Positions 1 to 5,519 of a stretch of DNA of 6,285 nt are shown piece by piece; positions within the stretch are counted from its first letter, which is position 1, and each line of letters opens with the position of its first letter. The notes beneath the pieces were generated by a model. That model searched no databases, was not told the DNA's origin, and was given only the letters and a program-made list of their open reading frames with translations. Where the stretch lies: NCBI GenBank assembly GCA_023260815.1, contig JALQUE010000409.1:1-6285 (forward strand), in the 5' to 3' direction. The translations under genes were made by a program, and so were the position numbers. This DNA is from Roseovarius sp. GTDB lineage: Bacteria > Pseudomonadota > Alphaproteobacteria > Rhodobacterales > Rhodobacteraceae.

Positions 1-75
1 ACCCCAATGGGCTTGCTGGGTACTAAGGTTGATCACCGGGCAGTCGGGCGTCACGCAACCAGTCGCCGGCATGGT

Positions 76-103
76 AAGGTGACCTTGTCCGGTTCAGAAC
101 CGG
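76..103. repeat. Two adjacent short palindromes at the end of the small Tat gene
   Basis: CCGGTTC-A-GAACCGG (89-103) is a perfect 15-bp palindrome spanning the stop codon of the small Tat gene (94-96). Two bases away, AAGGT-G-ACCTT (76-86) is a second one. In mRNA they could form small hairpins with no U-tract, so they are not a terminator. They may mark the junction with the downstream Fdh genes. Confidence 0.4.
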
Positions 104-285
104 GCAGAGTCGAGATAGGCGCGCGTATGCGCGGTGTCCTGAATCCGGCTGGATGCAAGATCGGGCTCGGCCGCTTCGGCCTGCCCACCGGTCACTGCCG
201 TCACGACCGCAACCGCGGGCGCGCCGGAGGCGGCCAGTTTGAGAAAATCGCGACGGCTGGCGCCATCCTCGGTTTTCTTCGACAT
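94..285 (-). CDS. Small twin-arginine signal protein of the formate dehydrogenase region
   Basis: This 63-residue protein matches what I know of the formate dehydrogenase region Tat-target family (TIGR02811): tiny proteins with a Tat signal and a short conserved C-terminus, encoded beside Fdh subunits. Residues 11-16 are RRDFLK, the twin-arginine motif, followed by a hydrophobic Ala/Val stretch (about 17-35) and an AEAAE region that could be a cleavage site. The C-terminal tail (about 47-63) keeps the T-x-H-x-x-x-Y core (T51, H53, Y57), but the family's usual leading Tyr and final aromatic pair are altered. The start is set by AGGAGGA at 291-297, five bases before the ATG; a longer reading back to 462 only runs through the chaperone gene. 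It is the last complete gene of the leftward operon, 41 nt after the chaperone. Its role is unknown; a small accessory subunit or a maturation factor exported with Fdh is the usual guess. Confidence 0.9.
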   Translation of the reverse strand: MSKKTEDGASRRDFLKLAASGAPAVAVVTAVTGGQAEAAEPDLASSRIQDTAHTRAYLDSARF

Positions 286-326
286 GAGAGTCCTCCTCTC
301 GTTGGTGATGGCGGTTGCCCGCCGGG

Positions 327-947
327 TCATGCGGATCCCTCCGCGCTCATTCGGAAGCCTTCGGCCTCGATGTCCATGAACACCCGGCCGACAGCGCCGA
401 CCGACGCATAGAGAACCGAGTTCTTGGCCGCTTCCAAATCCGTGAAAAAGTGCCCGGCCCAAGGGCCGATATGCTTGTTGTAGAACGTCTTTTGATCGGC
501 CAGCGACGCGGGCTTGCCGAAACGCCCGGTGATCAGCCCGGCCATCATCTCCATCAGAGAGGCGATGTTGTCTTCGGGCTCGTAGACATTGGGGGCGCGG
601 GTCATTCCGCGCGCGGCCATGTCGCGGCGCAACGCGGCCAGCGGTTTTTCGTTCAGGAACCCGGTGAGGTAATAGCTGGCATAGGGCAGAAGCTCGCCCC
701 GGCCCAGACCGATGAACAGCGCGTTGAACTCGCGTTCGACGGCGGGTTCCTTCGTGTGGCGCGCGATGCGCGACAGGGCGGCGATGGCGGTGCCCAGATC
801 GGTCTCGTCCCCCGAAAGGCGGGCCGTCTGGTCCAGCAAGCCCTGATTGGGCGGACCGGCCAGCAGCACGCCCAGATAGTCGTAAAGATCGGCGCGCAGC
901 CGGTCTTCTTCCAGGATCGCGTTGGTCACTGCTGCTTGCTCCGTCAC
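327..947 (-). CDS. TorD/DmsD-family molecular chaperone for formate dehydrogenase
   Basis: This is a 206-residue cytoplasmic, all-helical chaperone of the TorD family, which binds molybdoenzyme precursors or their Tat signals and holds back export until the cofactor is inserted. Visible family features are the N-terminal helix with RADLYDYLGVLLA (18-30), FNALFIGLGRGELLPYASYYLTG in two parts (74-84 and 85-96), the signature EPEDNIA (123-129, where most relatives have His in place of Asn127), and HIGPWAGHFF (159-168). The length is typical. The start is GTG, and GTGA overlaps the stop of the DUF3306 gene by 4 bp, with CGGGAGC a few bases upstream, so the two genes are translationally coupled. 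Its position between DUF3306 and the small Tat protein points to the Fdh alpha subunit as client, which is inferred from context. Confidence 0.93.
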   Translation of the reverse strand: MTEQAAVTNAILEEDRLRADLYDYLGVLLAGPPNQGLLDQTARLSGDETDLGTAIAALSRIARHTKEPAVEREFNALFIGLGRGELLPYASYYLTGFLNEKPLAALRRDMAARGMTRAPNVYEPEDNIASLMEMMAGLITGRFGKPASLADQKTFYNKHIGPWAGHFFTDLEAAKNSVLYASVGAVGRVFMDIEAEGFRMSAEGSA

Positions 948-1627
948 TGTGGTGCTCCCGTCATGTCAAAGCCCTGGCCGGTGATCGCCCGGTCATCGAA
1001 GGAAAAGCGCAACCGGCGGCGCGGCGGCGCGGCAGGCTCGGCGGCGTCCTCGTCCCAGACATATGCCTCGGCGTGCTGGTCGGCGGCGTCATCCTGTGGC
1101 GCGCCCTCGGGCTGTGTGCTGTCGGCATAGGCCGGTGCGGCGCTGTCGGGGGTGTCCGCGGCGCTGGCGGCATCGGCCATATCGGCGGCGTCGGCGGCGT
1201 CGGCTTCGGCGGCGGATTTCTCATCTGCCTGACGGGCCAGTTCCTCGACATGGGCCATCATGCCCTTGCCCACCTGATAGGCGGTTTGCAGGTTTTCGAT
1301 CACGGTGGCGCTGTCGGTGAAATCCTCGCCATAGTCGATCAGGCCATCCAGATTGGCCAGCGCCGGATTGGACAGCCAAAGCCGGCGCAGCGCGCGGCGG
1401 CGGATCCTGTCGGGCACGGCCTTTTGCATGAAGGCACGGAAATCGGCCCCCGGTTCAAGCGTGTCGGGATCGGGCAGGCCCAGTTCTTCGAGGATCTCGG
1501 CATCGGGCTTTTCGGCAAGCTCGTGTTCGCGGGCGGCCTGCTCGGCGGCCTCGGCGGCGCGGGCCTCGGCCTCCTGCTCGGCTTGAACCTTGGCCTTGCG
1601 GCGCGACCAGAAATCACCCCGGCTCAT
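944..1627 (-). CDS. DUF3306 domain protein
   Basis: This 227-residue protein of unknown function belongs to DUF3306, a family that I know mainly from Fdh accessory operons. It opens with MSRGDFWSRRKAKV (1-14) and a charged Ala/Glu-rich, probably coiled-coil helix (15-45). The conserved core follows: ILEELGLPDPDTLEPGADF in 45-63, then FMQKAVPDRIRRRALRRLW (66-84), SNPALANLDGL (86-96) and DYGEDFTD (98-105). From about 137 to 200 it is low-complexity, rich in Ala, Asp and Glu, with repeated Ala-Ala-Asp units, and it ends in a basic PPRRRLRFSFDDR segment (201-213). No signal peptide or membrane helix is visible, so it is probably cytoplasmic. Its ATG overlaps the DUF3305 stop as ATGA, and AAGGGACGG lies just upstream. 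A much longer in-frame reading exists upstream but only overlaps DUF3305. A role in Fdh maturation is inferred from position. Confidence 0.9.
   Translation of the reverse strand: MSRGDFWSRRKAKVQAEQEAEARAAEAAEQAAREHELAEKPDAEILEELGLPDPDTLEPGADFRAFMQKAVPDRIRRRALRRLWLSNPALANLDGLIDYGEDFTDSATVIENLQTAYQVGKGMMAHVEELARQADEKSAAEADAADAADMADAASAADTPDSAAPAYADSTQPEGAPQDDAADQHAEAYVWDEDAAEPAAPPRRRLRFSFDDRAITGQGFDMTGAPQ
1160..1216 (-). repeat. GCC-GCC-GAC triplet-rich tract in the DUF3306 gene
   Basis: A run of near-identical 9-bp units, GGCGGCGTC on the plus strand, encodes repeated Ala-Ala-Asp in the disordered acidic part of DUF3306 (about residues 138-156). The repeat is inside the coding frame and could vary in copy number between strains without breaking the frame. 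Confidence 0.6.
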
Positions 1628-2196
1628 TGCATCCGTCCCTTGCGCTGGAGCGCCGGCGAGCGGAAGACATCGCGCATCTGGTGAATGCGCGGATCGCCCA
1701 CGCCATCCTCGACGATGTCGATATCGACCCGGTCGCGGCGGCGCTTCTTGAATTCCTCTTCGACATGGTGAGTGTCGATGAAATCGCTGACCCAGGCCAG
1801 CAACCCTTCGGGCATGGCCACCTTCTCGACGATCTCTTCGCCGCTGTCGCAATAATCCTGCGCCTCGTAGGGCGAGGCGGTGACCAGCAGAACCTCGAAC
1901 GGGGGGCCTTGGGTGGAGGTGTTGGCGCGCAGCACGACATACACACAAGGCACCTGAGCGGCGAGGCCATGCACATAGGCGTCGGTATCGGCGCCGTGCA
2001 GTTCGAGCGTCGGGGTCGCGGCATGGTATTCGGTCACGTCACCTTCCGAACGCAGCACACGCCAATCGGCCGGGCCAGCGCCCGGCAGCACGGCCACAGC
2101 TTTCCAGGCCCAGGCCGCCCAACGGGTCGCGCCCGGCGTTTTCCGGATGACGACGCCAAGCGGCATGCTGGCGTATCTCGACGGATTGTGAACCAC
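1624..2196 (-). CDS. DUF3305 domain protein
   Basis: This protein of unknown function, 190 residues with the start chosen here, belongs to DUF3305, which is habitually paired with DUF3306 in Fdh loci. Family traits are MPLGVVIRKTPGATRWAAWA (11-30), WKAVAVLPGAGPADW (32-46), a middle region with YHAATPTLELHGADTDAYV, YVVLRA, and a basic C-terminal segment EEFKKRRRDRVDID (148-161) followed by DPRIHQMRDVFRSPAL. No export signal is visible. It is the first gene of the leftward operon, so the operon promoter should lie in 2197-2544. Two starts compete. GTG at 2196 has a strong GGGGAGG (2203-2209) six bases upstream. ATG at 2166 begins the conserved MPLGVV block but has only a weak site. I prefer the GTG; the ATG would give 180 residues. 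The gene ends in a 4-bp ATGA overlap with DUF3306. Confidence 0.88.
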   Translation of the reverse strand: MVHNPSRYASMPLGVVIRKTPGATRWAAWAWKAVAVLPGAGPADWRVLRSEGDVTEYHAATPTLELHGADTDAYVHGLAAQVPCVYVVLRANTSTQGPPFEVLLVTASPYEAQDYCDSGEEIVEKVAMPEGLLAWVSDFIDTHHVEEEFKKRRRDRVDIDIVEDGVGDPRIHQMRDVFRSPALQRKGRMQ

Positions 2197-2202
2197 ACCG
2201 AT

Positions 2203-2209
2203 CCTCCCC
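2203..2209 (-). promoter_or_regulatory. Ribosome binding site deciding the DUF3305 start
   Basis: On the minus strand this reads GGGGAGG, six bases before GTG at 2196-2194. It is far stronger than anything before the ATG at 2166, and it is the reason for extending DUF3305 by ten residues. Confidence 0.5.
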
Positions 2210-2411
2210 AGTTTCGGTAACCTCCAGACTGGTACAGTTTCCGGACCACTCAAAGCGAAAACTGCATTCCGTTGTCCACAATGGAAGGTCGCGGACAGAA
2301 TGGGCACTGCCGAAAGGGGCAAACTGCCGCATTGGACAAAAAGTCCCGACAGCGTGACCCGGCCCCCCGACCGGCTGCGCCCGAATGCCCCGCCAAAAAG
2401 AATCAGTTGGG

Positions 2412-2476
2412 TGATTCGCGGCGCCGACCACGGCGCGCGCCGTTTGGTAAATGATGTTTACCACGGCTGCGAATCA
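2412..2476. repeat. Nested inverted repeats around the operator
   Basis: The perfect 8-bp arms TGATTCGC (2412-2419) and GCGAATCA (2469-2476) enclose two further perfect palindromes: CGGCGCGCGCCG at 2431-2442 and the TGGTAAA/TTTACCA element at 2445-2463. The common centre is near 2444. This symmetry in a divergent promoter region suggests cooperative or looped binding of a regulator, or an extrudable structure. The sequence relations are direct observation; the function is inference. Confidence 0.5.
2445..2463. promoter_or_regulatory. Operator-like 19-bp palindrome
   Basis: The perfect 7-bp arms TGGTAAA and TTTACCA are separated by the five bases TGATG. It is AT-rich against GC-rich surroundings and sits 81 bp before the Fe-S gene start. 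The size and symmetry fit a dimeric helix-turn-helix regulator. It does not match FNR (TTGAT-N4-ATCAA), and I cannot assign a regulator family. Its right arm overlaps the proposed -35 element, which would fit repression of the rightward promoter. Confidence 0.55.
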
Positions 2477-2486
2477 TGTGTAATCT
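2457..2486 (+). promoter_or_regulatory. Possible sigma-70-type promoter of the Fe-S gene
   Basis: TTTACC (2457-2462) as -35 and TAATCT (2481-2486) as -10 are separated by 18 bp. This would start transcription near 2493, leaving a leader of about 52 nt that begins with the hairpin at 2494-2518. The match is moderate and untested. Confidence 0.3.
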
Positions 2487-2493
2487 GTGGCTC

Positions 2494-2518
2494 GCCGGAC
2501 GCCCTAGACCCGTCCGGC
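2494..2518 (+). other. Leader hairpin before the Fe-S gene
   Basis: GCCGGACG (2494-2501) pairs perfectly with CGTCCGGC (2511-2518) around a nine-base loop, CCCTAGACC. It is followed almost at once by GGGGAGG (2521-2527). That purine tract is 17 nt from the ATG at 2545, too far for a normal ribosome site; AGCGAG at 2535-2540 is closer but weak. No U-tract follows, so it is not an intrinsic terminator. A role in mRNA stability or translation control is possible. Confidence 0.4.
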
Positions 2519-2544
2519 ACGGGGAGGCAATCAAAGCGAGCGAC

Positions 2545-4503
2545 ATGGCTAAGCGATTGATTTTATGTAACTGTTCCGGCACTCAGGACATCGACCGAGA
2601 CGCTTTGGAACAGGCGACAGGACTGACATGCTCGCAGGTGCATTCCGGGCTGTGTACAACGCAGCTGGACCGTGCAGCCGAGGAGATTGCCGCCGGGGAC
2701 GCGGTGATTTGTTGCCGTCAGGAACACCGCATCTTCGAAGAGCTGGCGGCGGATTCGGACGCACCGGACCCCGCCTTTACCGACCTGCGGGACCGGGCGG
2801 GATGGTCCGACGACCCCCGCTCCAAACTACCCAAAATGGCCGCGTTGATGGCCGATGCGACCCTGACCGTGCCGGGGGAAAAATCGCTCGACGTGATCTC
2901 GGAGGGGCTGTGCCTTGTCATCGGCGCGTCGGATGTGGCGCTTGAGGCGGGACGCAAACTGGCGCCGATCCTTGGCGTCACGGTGCTGGTCACCGACGAC
3001 ACCGACCCGCCCGAAAGCCGCGATTTCGACGTGATCCGGGGCACTCTGCGCAGCGCGCAAGGGGCGCTTGGCCAGTTCCGGTTGGAGATCGACGCGCTGC
3101 GGCAGGTCAACCCGGCAGGGCGTGGACCGCTGACGTGGACCGAGCCGCGCGACGGGGCGGTGACAGAGTGCGATGTGATCCTTGACCTGACGGGCGGCAC
3201 ACCGCTGTTTCCCGCACCACAGAAGCGCGAAGGGTATCTGCGCGCCGATCCGGGCAGCATGACGGCGGTGGCCGATGCCGTGCTGCAAGCGTCGCAGATG
3301 ATCGGCACGTTCGAGAAGCCGCTCTATGTGGCGTTGGAGCCGCTGCTGTGCGCCCATAGCCGGGCGGGAAAGATCGGCTGCAGCAATTGTCTGGACATCT
3401 GCCCGACCGGCGCGATCAACCCTGCGGGCGAGCATGTGACCATCGACCCGATGATCTGTGCGGGCTGCGGCGCCTGCGCGGCGCGGTGCCCGTCCGGGGC
3501 GATCACCTATGACGCGCCGTCGCCCGACACCACGTTCCGGCGCATTCAGACGCTGGCCTCGGCCTATCGAAAGGCGGGGGGCGTTGCGCCGCGCCTGCTG
3601 GTCTGTGACCGGGAGTTCGGCACCGAGATGATCCAGTTGGCGGCCCGGTATGGGCGCGGATTACCGGCGGATGTGATCCCGATGGAGATCGACGTGATCT
3701 CGGGGTTTGGCCATGCCGAGATGCTGGCGGCGCTGGCGTCGGGCTTTGCGGATGTGACGATCCTGCTGGCCCCCACGACCGAGCGCGATGCGCTGGACAG
3801 CGAAGTGCCATTGGCCCAAGCCATTGCCGGTGAAGGAAAAATCGCGCTTTTGGATGTGAACGACCCGGATGCGATGTGCGAGGCGCTGTATGCGCCGCGT
3901 GATCTGCCCAAGCCGGTCGAGGATACCGTGCTGCTGATGGGCAGCCGCCGACAGGTGGCCCGGATGGCGGCCAAATCGCTGAACCCACCCGACACCGTTC
4001 TGCCCCTGCCCCAAGATGCGCCCTATGGCGCGGTGCTGGTCGATACCGATGCCTGCACGCTGTGCCTGTCTTGCGTGTCGCTCTGCCCGTCGGGTGCCCT
4101 GCTTGAGAACCCCGACAAGCCGCAGTTGCGGTTTCAGGAGGATGCCTGCCTGCAATGCGGGCTGTGCGCCAATGTCTGCCCCGAGGATGCGATCACCTAT
4201 GAGCCGCGCCTGAACCTTGCCGATTCGGCGATGACGCAGGTGGTTCTGAACGAGGAAGAGCCGTTCGCCTGCGTGGAATGCGGCGCGCTGTTCGGGGTGA
4301 AATCAACCGTCGAGCGGATCACCGAGAAGCTGGCCGGAAAGCACGCGATGTTCGCCAACGAAAAGGCCGCGCGGATGATCCAGATGTGCGACAATTGCCG
4401 GGTGCAGGCGCAGTTCCATTCCAAGGACAACCCGTTCGCCGGGGGCGACCGCCCGCAGGTGCGCACGACGGACGATTATCTCAGCAAGCGCCGGGATCAC
4501 TGA
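2545..4503 (+). CDS. Large multi-cluster 4Fe-4S protein of the formate dehydrogenase locus
   Basis: This 652-residue protein has no signal peptide and is probably a cytoplasmic electron-transfer protein. Cysteines form four ferredoxin-like groups in two pairs: C269/C279/C282/C286 (the first spacing is an unusual nine residues), C305/C308/C311/C315, then C504/C507/C510/C514 and C535/C538/C541/C545. Each ends in CP followed by a Gly or Asp and Ala-Ile/Leu. A C-terminal pair of CxxC (C576/C579 and C615/C618) could bind another cluster or zinc. The N-terminus has C8-x-C10, C29, C37 and C56-C57-RQEH, resembling the N-terminal domain of HdrA. Residues 121-150 look like a Rossmann strand-helix without a true GxGxxG. 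Residues 350-410, with C354, resemble MvhD-like domains. ATG at 2545 begins the conserved part; an ATG at 2476 lies upstream of the predicted transcript start. It is divergent from the DUF3305 operon. The electron-transfer role with Fdh is inferred. Confidence 0.9.
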   Translation: MAKRLILCNCSGTQDIDRDALEQATGLTCSQVHSGLCTTQLDRAAEEIAAGDAVICCRQEHRIFEELAADSDAPDPAFTDLRDRAGWSDDPRSKLPKMAALMADATLTVPGEKSLDVISEGLCLVIGASDVALEAGRKLAPILGVTVLVTDDTDPPESRDFDVIRGTLRSAQGALGQFRLEIDALRQVNPAGRGPLTWTEPRDGAVTECDVILDLTGGTPLFPAPQKREGYLRADPGSMTAVADAVLQASQMIGTFEKPLYVALEPLLCAHSRAGKIGCSNCLDICPTGAINPAGEHVTIDPMICAGCGACAARCPSGAITYDAPSPDTTFRRIQTLASAYRKAGGVAPRLLVCDREFGTEMIQLAARYGRGLPADVIPMEIDVISGFGHAEMLAALASGFADVTILLAPTTERDALDSEVPLAQAIAGEGKIALLDVNDPDAMCEALYAPRDLPKPVEDTVLLMGSRRQVARMAAKSLNPPDTVLPLPQDAPYGAVLVDTDACTLCLSCVSLCPSGALLENPDKPQLRFQEDACLQCGLCANVCPEDAITYEPRLNLADSAMTQVVLNEEEPFACVECGALFGVKSTVERITEKLAGKHAMFANEKAARMIQMCDNCRVQAQFHSKDNPFAGGDRPQVRTTDDYLSKRRDH

Positions 4504-5252
4504 TGTTCGATCGGCGCGCCGAGATCGGCCGGCTCGAGATCCGAGACATAGGCCAGGATCGCCTCAAGCTCGTCGAGGGTCATCTCGACGGGGGCGATGG
4601 GCGATGGGCGGTCGATCGGAAAGGGCGGCGTCACGTCCTGAATCTGGGTGAAGGCGGGATGCGGGTTGAGGGCGAAAAAGCTTTGGAATCGGCTGTCCCA
4701 GTCGCGCATGGCGCGCAGCACGAAGAACGACGGCGTGGAGCCGATATCGTTCATCCGCTTTTCGTTCATTACCACATGGCAGCGCCCGCACAGATCGTCC
4801 GACAGCGTCTTGCCCAGGGCCGCGTCGCCATCGAAGGACACCGCAACCGCCTTGGCGCGCACGGCTTGCGGCGGGCTGAAGGGCGCGCTGCCGTCGATCT
4901 GAAAGCCGGTGATGGTGCGGCGCCCGATCTCACTGCTCAGCCAGTCGGCGAAACGGGCGGCATCGGCGCTGCCGGTGTTCAGGATCATCAGGCTCCAGAT
5001 GGCGTTCGGGCCTTGAAAAACGGGCGTTCCCGCTGTTTGGTTGGTCAGCGCCAGATCGGCGCTGTCCTGCGCGCCGACCACGTCGATCCGAACCCCGGTT
5101 TTCAACGAGAACCGTGGCACCACATAGTCCAACAAGCCGCTGTCGATCAGCGCCGGTGGCACCGCGAGGCGCAGATCCTGGGCCGTCGCCGCCGTCACGG
5201 GGCCAAGCGCACTTGCCAGTGCAAGACAGGATGAGACAATGAACCGACGCAT
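4497..5252 (-). CDS. Exported fusion of a shortened TupA-like binding domain and a cytochrome c domain
   Basis: This 251-residue protein begins with a Sec signal peptide (1-24; MRRF, hydrophobic core, cleavage probably after ATA), so it is periplasmic. Residues 26-130 resemble the tungstate-binding protein TupA: LRLAVPPALIDSGLLDYVVP (27-46), then FSLKTGVRIDVV (48-59), and later ARFADWLSSEIGRRTITGF (99-117) with a terminal PFSPP. The domain is only about 105 residues, against roughly 250 in TupA, and the TTTS anion-binding motif is replaced by PPAL. Residues 140-240 form a class I cytochrome c: CGRCH at 155-159 binds haem with H159 as proximal ligand, and M224 before a TLDELEAILAYVSDLE helix is the likely distal ligand. 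ATG at 5252 is preferred over an in-frame TTG at 5261. It overlaps the end of the convergent Fe-S gene by 7 bp. A periplasmic redox role near Fdh is inferred. Confidence 0.85.
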   Translation of the reverse strand: MRRFIVSSCLALASALGPVTAATAQDLRLAVPPALIDSGLLDYVVPRFSLKTGVRIDVVGAQDSADLALTNQTAGTPVFQGPNAIWSLMILNTGSADAARFADWLSSEIGRRTITGFQIDGSAPFSPPQAVRAKAVAVSFDGDAALGKTLSDDLCGRCHVVMNEKRMNDIGSTPSFFVLRAMRDWDSRFQSFFALNPHPAFTQIQDVTPPFPIDRPSPIAPVEMTLDELEAILAYVSDLEPADLGAPIEHQ

Positions 5253-5259
5253 GGCGCCC

Positions 5260-5289
5260 AAGGTAGAAAGCCAAGGCCCATCGCGTCAA
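5260..5289 (-). promoter_or_regulatory. Possible promoter of the cytochrome fusion gene
   Basis: On the minus strand TTGACG (5289-5284) is followed after 18 bp by TACCTT (5265-5260). Transcription would then start at about 5253, right at the ATG, giving a leaderless or nearly leaderless mRNA, which agrees with the lack of a clear ribosome site. The -10 match is weak. Confidence 0.25.
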
Positions 5290-5313
5290 CATTCTTGAGA
5301 GAGGGAGACGGAA

Positions 5314-5517
5314 ATGAGCGACGATATCGGTGATTTCAACATGTCCATGCGCAAGTTCCTCAAGCAGGTCGGCGTGACGTCGCAACAGGCGATCGAGGAC
5401 GGTCTGCGTCAGGCGGGCGATCTGGACGGCAAGGAATTCAAGGCACGGGTGGTTCTGACAGTCGAAGGGCTGGACATCGAGCACGAAGTGACCGGCATCA
5501 TCAAGGGGCAAGGCTGA
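5314..5517 (+). CDS. DUF6494 family small protein
   Basis: This 67-residue acidic-to-neutral protein of unknown function matches the DUF6494 pattern as I recall it. FNMSMRKFLKQVGVTSQQAI (8-27) is the conserved helical block, followed by EDGLRQAGDLDGKEFKARVVLTVEGL and an IEHEVTGIIKGQ tail that looks like a beta hairpin. There are no cysteines, no signal peptide and no membrane helix. The ATG follows a purine-rich GAGGGAGACGGAA. It lies only 2 nt before apbC/mrp, so the two are almost certainly cotranscribed and translationally coupled. This suggests a link to Fe-S cluster assembly, perhaps as a partner of the carrier, which is inference from position only. Confidence 0.88.
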   Translation: MSDDIGDFNMSMRKFLKQVGVTSQQAIEDGLRQAGDLDGKEFKARVVLTVEGLDIEHEVTGIIKGQG

Positions 5518-5519
5518 CC

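Larger units (their letters stand above)
2197..2544. other. Divergent intergenic control region of the Fdh accessory locus
   Basis: This 348-bp stretch separates the leftward DUF3305 operon from the rightward Fe-S gene. Short open frames run through it, but none has a convincing start, ribosome site or recognisable product. The right half carries nested inverted repeats (2412-2476), a likely promoter for the Fe-S gene, and a leader hairpin (2494-2518), each listed separately. The left half contains the hexamer CAGTTT twice on the plus strand (2209-2214 and 2235-2240) and twice inverted as AAACTG (2259-2264 and 2321-2326), plus TTGTCCA at 2272-2278 with an inverted near-copy at 2332-2339. I could not make a confident call for the leftward promoter. 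No sigma-54 element (TGGCAC-N5-TTGC) was seen. Confidence 0.6.

Noticed and set aside
1..72. A minus-strand frame from ATG at 72 is open to the left edge (24 codons, MPATGCVTPDCPV...).
   Set aside because: It is too short to judge, resembles no Fdh alpha N-terminus that I know, and has only a distant AAGGT as a ribosome site. It may be the start of the next gene or just non-coding spacer.
1073..1684. A long plus-strand frame rich in Gly and Leu opposite DUF3306.
   Set aside because: It is an antisense shadow of the GC-rich, repetitive DUF3306 gene, with no homology-like features of its own.
1627..2220. A 197-codon plus-strand frame opposite DUF3305.
   Set aside because: It mirrors the recognisable DUF3305 frame and has no ribosome site or recognisable domain.
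2272..2454. A 60-codon plus-strand frame in the intergenic region.
   Set aside because: It has a non-ATG start without a ribosome site, low-information composition, and overlaps the operator palindromes.
4511..4522. The palindrome TCGGCGCGCCGA near the convergent gene ends, considered as a bidirectional terminator.
   Set aside because: There is no T-run on either side, and it is explained by codons at the end of the cytochrome fusion gene.
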